A DNA stretch of 64,000 nt from positions 1-64,000 of the forward strand of contig JAFXUK010000004.1 in the NCBI GenBank assembly GCA_017525015.1, read 5' to 3'. Each line of letters begins with the position of its first letter. Within the stretch, counting starts at the first letter, position 1. The notes below the pieces were generated by a model, which saw only the letters and a program-made list of their open reading frames with translations, made no database searches and was not told the origin of the DNA. The translations under genes were made by a program, and so were the position numbers. The DNA comes from Bacilli bacterium. Lineage in GTDB: Bacteria > Bacillota > Bacilli > RF39 > UBA660. Shown here piece after piece: positions 61,051 through 64,000 of the stretch.

Positions 61051-62583
61051 TTATGTTAATTTCTTAAGTCTTAATAAGTACTCAGTACATTCTTTCATTT
61101 TTCCTTTACCGAATGTCGTATCAAGGAACTTAATAAATCCATCAATTTCATCTCTAATATAAGAGATATTTAATTGTTCAAACTTACGTAAAATCTTTTT
61201 AGCAATAAAGTAATCAATACCAGAAATTTCATCTCCACCACATGCTACATATACTGGAACGAATTTCTTCATATGAGCAACGATACGGTTACCAAAAGCT
61301 ATTCTGAAATGTTGAATAACATAATCATCCATCTTTTCAACCTTATCTAATGCTTCATCAGAAACTTGATTATCATTAATTGCTGATTCATATAAACTTT
61401 CTAGATAAGAATAATTTACATCCATTGCTTGTGTAGGTACTGGATCAAAAGGAACACCTTTTTCATTAATATCTATTGGCATAGCACGGTCGTAAACCTT
61501 ATCTGTAACCATAAATGTTGAGTCATCGTTATTGATTGTACCGATATACCAAACATTTGGTGCTATTTTTAATTTACCATTATTTAATCTCTTAGGGTCA
61601 CTACTCCATGCACTAGGAGTTAACTCTACTATCCATTCATCTTGACTAGGCATTTCTAGAATAGATAACATTTCTGCAAAGTAATATTCAACACGTGAGA
61701 TGTTCATCTCATCTAAGATTACTGTATAAACATCATCAGTATATCCTGCTGTATAAATTTCTGCTAATAAATCTGTTTCATTAAATTTCTTTGTAAATTC
61801 GTTGAAATATCCAAATAACTCAGTTCTATCTCTCCATGATGGTTGAACTGAAGCAACACATGAGTCATGTTTCATAAATTTTCCCCAAGCATAAGCAAGT
61901 GATGTTTTACCTGTACCAGAAATACCTTGTAAAATAACTAACTTAGTACTTGAAAGTGCTGCAACAAATAATCTAATTAAATCTAAATGATAATATAACT
62001 TCAACTCTGATGCACAGAAGTTTCTAAAGTTTTCGCATAATTCAGGTAAAGTAAATGAATTACCATAGTTAACAATTTTGTAATCTTTGAATTTTTCGTC
62101 GATAGCAAGTAATTTTGGGAATCTAGCATCGTTATCATGTCCGTCATCAAGCAAGTCACCTTTCTCGCCTTCTTCACTGACAGTAGCTTCTTCATCAGGA
62201 CTAAGTCCAAGTTGAGAAACTTTCATAGCATATAACTCGTCTTTTTCCTTCATTAAGTCTCTTACTTGTTTATGTAATGTTGCTAACTCTTCAAGTAATG
62301 ACTCTTGCTCTACTAAAGTCTTTCTAAATCTTACATATTTTCTTATCAAGAAATATATACAGAATACAAATAGTGCTAGTAAAATCATTGTAATTATAAT
62401 TGCAACAACTACTAAAAACCATTCTCCTCCAGAAAAATCTTGACTATAATGTTTAATCAAACTAGCATAAGCTCTTATATCAAACATTTGTAATATTCCT
62501 AAGAACAAATCTTTTATAGCTCTTAGAATACCACCAAGTAATTGATCTAAAAACTCATATAAAAATCTAACATAAGTATCCAT
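61051..62583 (-). CDS. Membrane-anchored McrB-like AAA+ ATPase/GTPase
   Basis: The 510-residue protein has an amphipathic start, a membrane helix (about 56-82), a coiled coil (about 87-118) and a McrB-type AAA+ domain. Walker A is GISGTGKT (about 221-228), Walker B is VILDEMN with ISRVEYYFAEMLSILE. The McrB-subfamily motif usually MNTxDR reads INNDDS here. McrB proteins form hexamers that drive nucleic-acid restriction. Membrane anchoring and neighbours in secretion argue for another job here. Its ribosome site lies in the end of the previous gene. Confidence 0.85.
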   Translation of the reverse strand: MDTYVRFLYEFLDQLLGGILRAIKDLFLGILQMFDIRAYASLIKHYSQDFSGGEWFLVVVAIIITMILLALFVFCIYFLIRKYVRFRKTLVEQESLLEELATLHKQVRDLMKEKDELYAMKVSQLGLSPDEEATVSEEGEKGDLLDDGHDNDARFPKLLAIDEKFKDYKIVNYGNSFTLPELCENFRNFCASELKLYYHLDLIRLFVAALSSTKLVILQGISGTGKTSLAYAWGKFMKHDSCVASVQPSWRDRTELFGYFNEFTKKFNETDLLAEIYTAGYTDDVYTVILDEMNISRVEYYFAEMLSILEMPSQDEWIVELTPSAWSSDPKRLNNGKLKIAPNVWYIGTINNDDSTFMVTDKVYDRAMPIDINEKGVPFDPVPTQAMDVNYSYLESLYESAINDNQVSDEALDKVEKMDDYVIQHFRIAFGNRIVAHMKKFVPVYVACGGDEISGIDYFIAKKILRKFEQLNISYIRDEIDGFIKFLDTTFGKGKMKECTEYLLRLKKLT

Positions 62584-62586
62584 TCA

Positions 62587-63594
62587 CTACACCTCATTCA
62601 CACTTATTATCCTATTCTTTATTTTACCATTATTTTTCATATCTTTGTAATAATATTTACTAGAATTTATTAAAATCTTATCAAATAACTCTAAATATTC
62701 AATATTATCACTACTATAATTAAATGATTCATCTAAATTTAGGACAAATACGAAACCATTTCTTATAAGCTCCATAACATATGATTTATATCTTTCAAAG
62801 CACTTATAATCAATGATAATTCTAATTCTATCTTGAACAAAACTATTATCTATAATATTAAATACTCTATTAAGTTTTGTCTTTTTATCAAATAAACTAT
62901 CAATTAATTTTACATAATAAACTTTATCAAATTCACAAGTAATTGCATCACTTATTATTAAAGCTGATACTTGTAAAAAAGTAATACTTACTAAATCTTC
63001 ACTTATTACTTCTCCCTCTTCTGCTCTCTTAATAGCTACTTCACTATATAAGTCAGGGAACTTAATATTGTTTACTAACTTAGCTTCTATTTGATTTCCA
63101 TCTTTTGTATCATATGGTTTTAAATCTAAACTAAATACCTCTGATTCAAAAGACGATAAGTAATCTTTTCTTTTCTTAATATCATCACGAAGCATTGCAT
63201 TAAACTCATTAACAAAATTATCTTTTAAACCTAATAACTTAGTTCTATCTTTACTAATTTCATCAACTGTCTTCTTTTGTGCTTCTAAGATATATAATTG
63301 ATCTAAACTATAGAAATAAGAAATAAATAATGCTGTTAATTCAATAACTTCCTTATCTTCAGGATAATTCTTTATTAACTCTTTACTTGTAAGTTCTATA
63401 GCTTTTGTAACTTTATTTGGTAATGGTAACTTCTTCGAAGCTTCATCCAAATAATCACTATATCTTACATTCAAATAAGCATTAATAAATTCTTCACATA
63501 TTTTTTTCTTATACCCATCTTTAAGTATTAATTCCAAATACTTATGAAAGCATTTATTTGTAAATAAGATATATTCATCCATTACATTTAACAC
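62587..63594 (-). CDS. Helical protein upstream of the McrB-like gene, function unknown
   Basis: I do not recognise this protein of about 335 residues. It is largely alpha-helical in its first 200 residues and then shows a Rossmann-like pattern of hydrophobic strands and acidic residues (VRIIIDYKCFERYKS and FVFVLNLDESFNY). It has no membrane helix. I start it at GTG because GAGGTGG lies five bases upstream. The ATG four codons later is an alternative. It is coupled to the AAA+ gene. Confidence 0.68.
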   Translation of the reverse strand: MLNVMDEYILFTNKCFHKYLELILKDGYKKKICEEFINAYLNVRYSDYLDEASKKLPLPNKVTKAIELTSKELIKNYPEDKEVIELTALFISYFYSLDQLYILEAQKKTVDEISKDRTKLLGLKDNFVNEFNAMLRDDIKKRKDYLSSFESEVFSLDLKPYDTKDGNQIEAKLVNNIKFPDLYSEVAIKRAEEGEVISEDLVSITFLQVSALIISDAITCEFDKVYYVKLIDSLFDKKTKLNRVFNIIDNSFVQDRIRIIIDYKCFERYKSYVMELIRNGFVFVLNLDESFNYSSDNIEYLELFDKILINSSKYYYKDMKNNGKIKNRIISVNEV

Positions 63595-63614
63595 GCTTAC
63601 CACCTCTTTTTATT

Positions 63615-64000
63615 CTATGTTTCACAAGTTGTTGTTCTTGTTATTTTCGTTGTATCATCGGTATCTAATTTGCAGTAAGTAATAATTGAAGAATTATTTC
63701 CACCTACTTCAAATGAGAAATCACTATTTACATTTGAACCATTTTTATAAAAACGAACCAACATACTTGATTTAGCATTTAATTTAAAATCAATTCCACT
63801 TATATAATCATAATTAGTACCATCAACTGTCTTTTGACTAACTCTATAAGCACAATCAACACCAGTAGTAACATTATCTATCTTTGTACAATTATTATAA
63901 ATCATATTACTCATATCAAATGTTAAAACATTAATTGGGAAATCCATTCTAAAATATGTTGAATAATCTAATGTATTTGTAATAATTGAATCTAAGTATA
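63615..64000 (-). CDS. C-terminal end of a larger exported-looking protein (partial)
   Basis: The frame stays open up to the window edge, so only the last 128 or so residues are seen. They are beta-rich, with Cys in paired positions (CTKIDNVTTGVDC, ITYCKLD, TTTCET) and many Asn/Thr/Ser, like the exported Cys-containing proteins of the Tad/T4SS block. No anchor is present at the end. It is 20 bases upstream of the 335-residue gene and probably in the same unit. Confidence 0.7.
   Translation of the reverse strand, partial: YLDSIITNTLDYSTYFRMDFPINVLTFDMSNMIYNNCTKIDNVTTGVDCAYRVSQKTVDGTNYDYISGIDFKLNAKSSMLVRFYKNGSNVNSDFSFEVGGNNSSIITYCKLDTDDTTKITRTTTCET

Noticed and set aside
59913..62583. A McrBC-type defence system
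   Set aside because: The AAA+ protein is membrane-anchored, the partner shows no nuclease motif, there is no methylase or specificity gene, and the neighbours are secretion and fibre genes.

Overview
The window is AT-rich bacterial chromosome using the standard genetic code: tryptophan is TGG throughout and TGA acts only as stop. Short Shine-Dalgarno sites (AGGTG/AGGAG), a tRNA block in the Ser-fMet-Asp-Phe order known from Bacilli, a T-box leader, GH25 lysozyme, YutD, RluB, an Nfu domain protein, YtxH and SipW-type secretion point to a low-GC Gram-positive organism. It makes cell wall (flippase, lysozyme, peptidoglycan hydrolase). An uncultured gut-type member of Bacilli or a walled Mycoplasmatota relative (RF39-like) is my inference, not something the sequence proves.

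Layout. 1-594: tRNAs Phe (partial), Asp, fMet and Ser on the minus strand and Leu on the plus strand. 600-11160: housekeeping and small envelope genes (S1-domain protein, Nfu, a Met/Pro/Gln-repeat protein, YutD, ferredoxin, RluB, zinc-ribbon membrane proteins, GH25 lysozyme, TrpS, RmuC, TVP38 family). 11230-38230: a 27 kb minus-strand block that looks like one large surface machine. 38280-53800: a thioredoxin-like protein, a CPBP protease, a degenerate metallophosphoesterase, an EIIB-like anchored domain, T-box-deoC-tyrS, a cadherin-like beta-sandwich protein, a YtxH/DUF948-like group, TrmB, a flippase, a YfhO protein, thymidine kinase and a NrtR-like regulator. 53800-64000: TasA/camelysin-like fibre proteins with a SipW-type signal peptidase, preceded in the same direction by a membrane-anchored McrB-like AAA+ protein, a DUF2357-like partner and further unknown genes.

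The most striking region is 11257-38174. In transcription order it holds a secreted membrane-anchored protein, a 2069-residue Cys-rich secreted protein, a pilin-like protein, CpaB, TadA, TadB, TadC, two Flp-like pilins, two TadE-like proteins and TadZ. It then continues directly into type IV secretion genes: two VirB2-like proteins, a VirB6-like protein, a PrgI/VirB3-like protein, a VirB4 split in two, an NlpC/P60 wall hydrolase, a lipoprotein and a VirD4 coupling protein. No relaxase, integrase or replication gene is present and housekeeping genes flank it on both sides. I therefore read it as a resident chromosomal apparatus combining a Tad pilus with a T4SS, not as a conjugative element.

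The second notable region is 54401-64000. McrB/DUF2357 pairs are usually linked to nucleic-acid restriction, but here the AAA+ protein carries a transmembrane segment, the partner shows no visible nuclease motif, and the pair sits head-to-tail with a signal peptidase and its probable TasA-like substrates. That suggests an envelope or matrix assembly role. A palindrome overlaps the -35 and spacer of the fibre-gene promoter, and a palindrome sharing its half-site lies inside the promoter of the nearby NrtR-like regulator.
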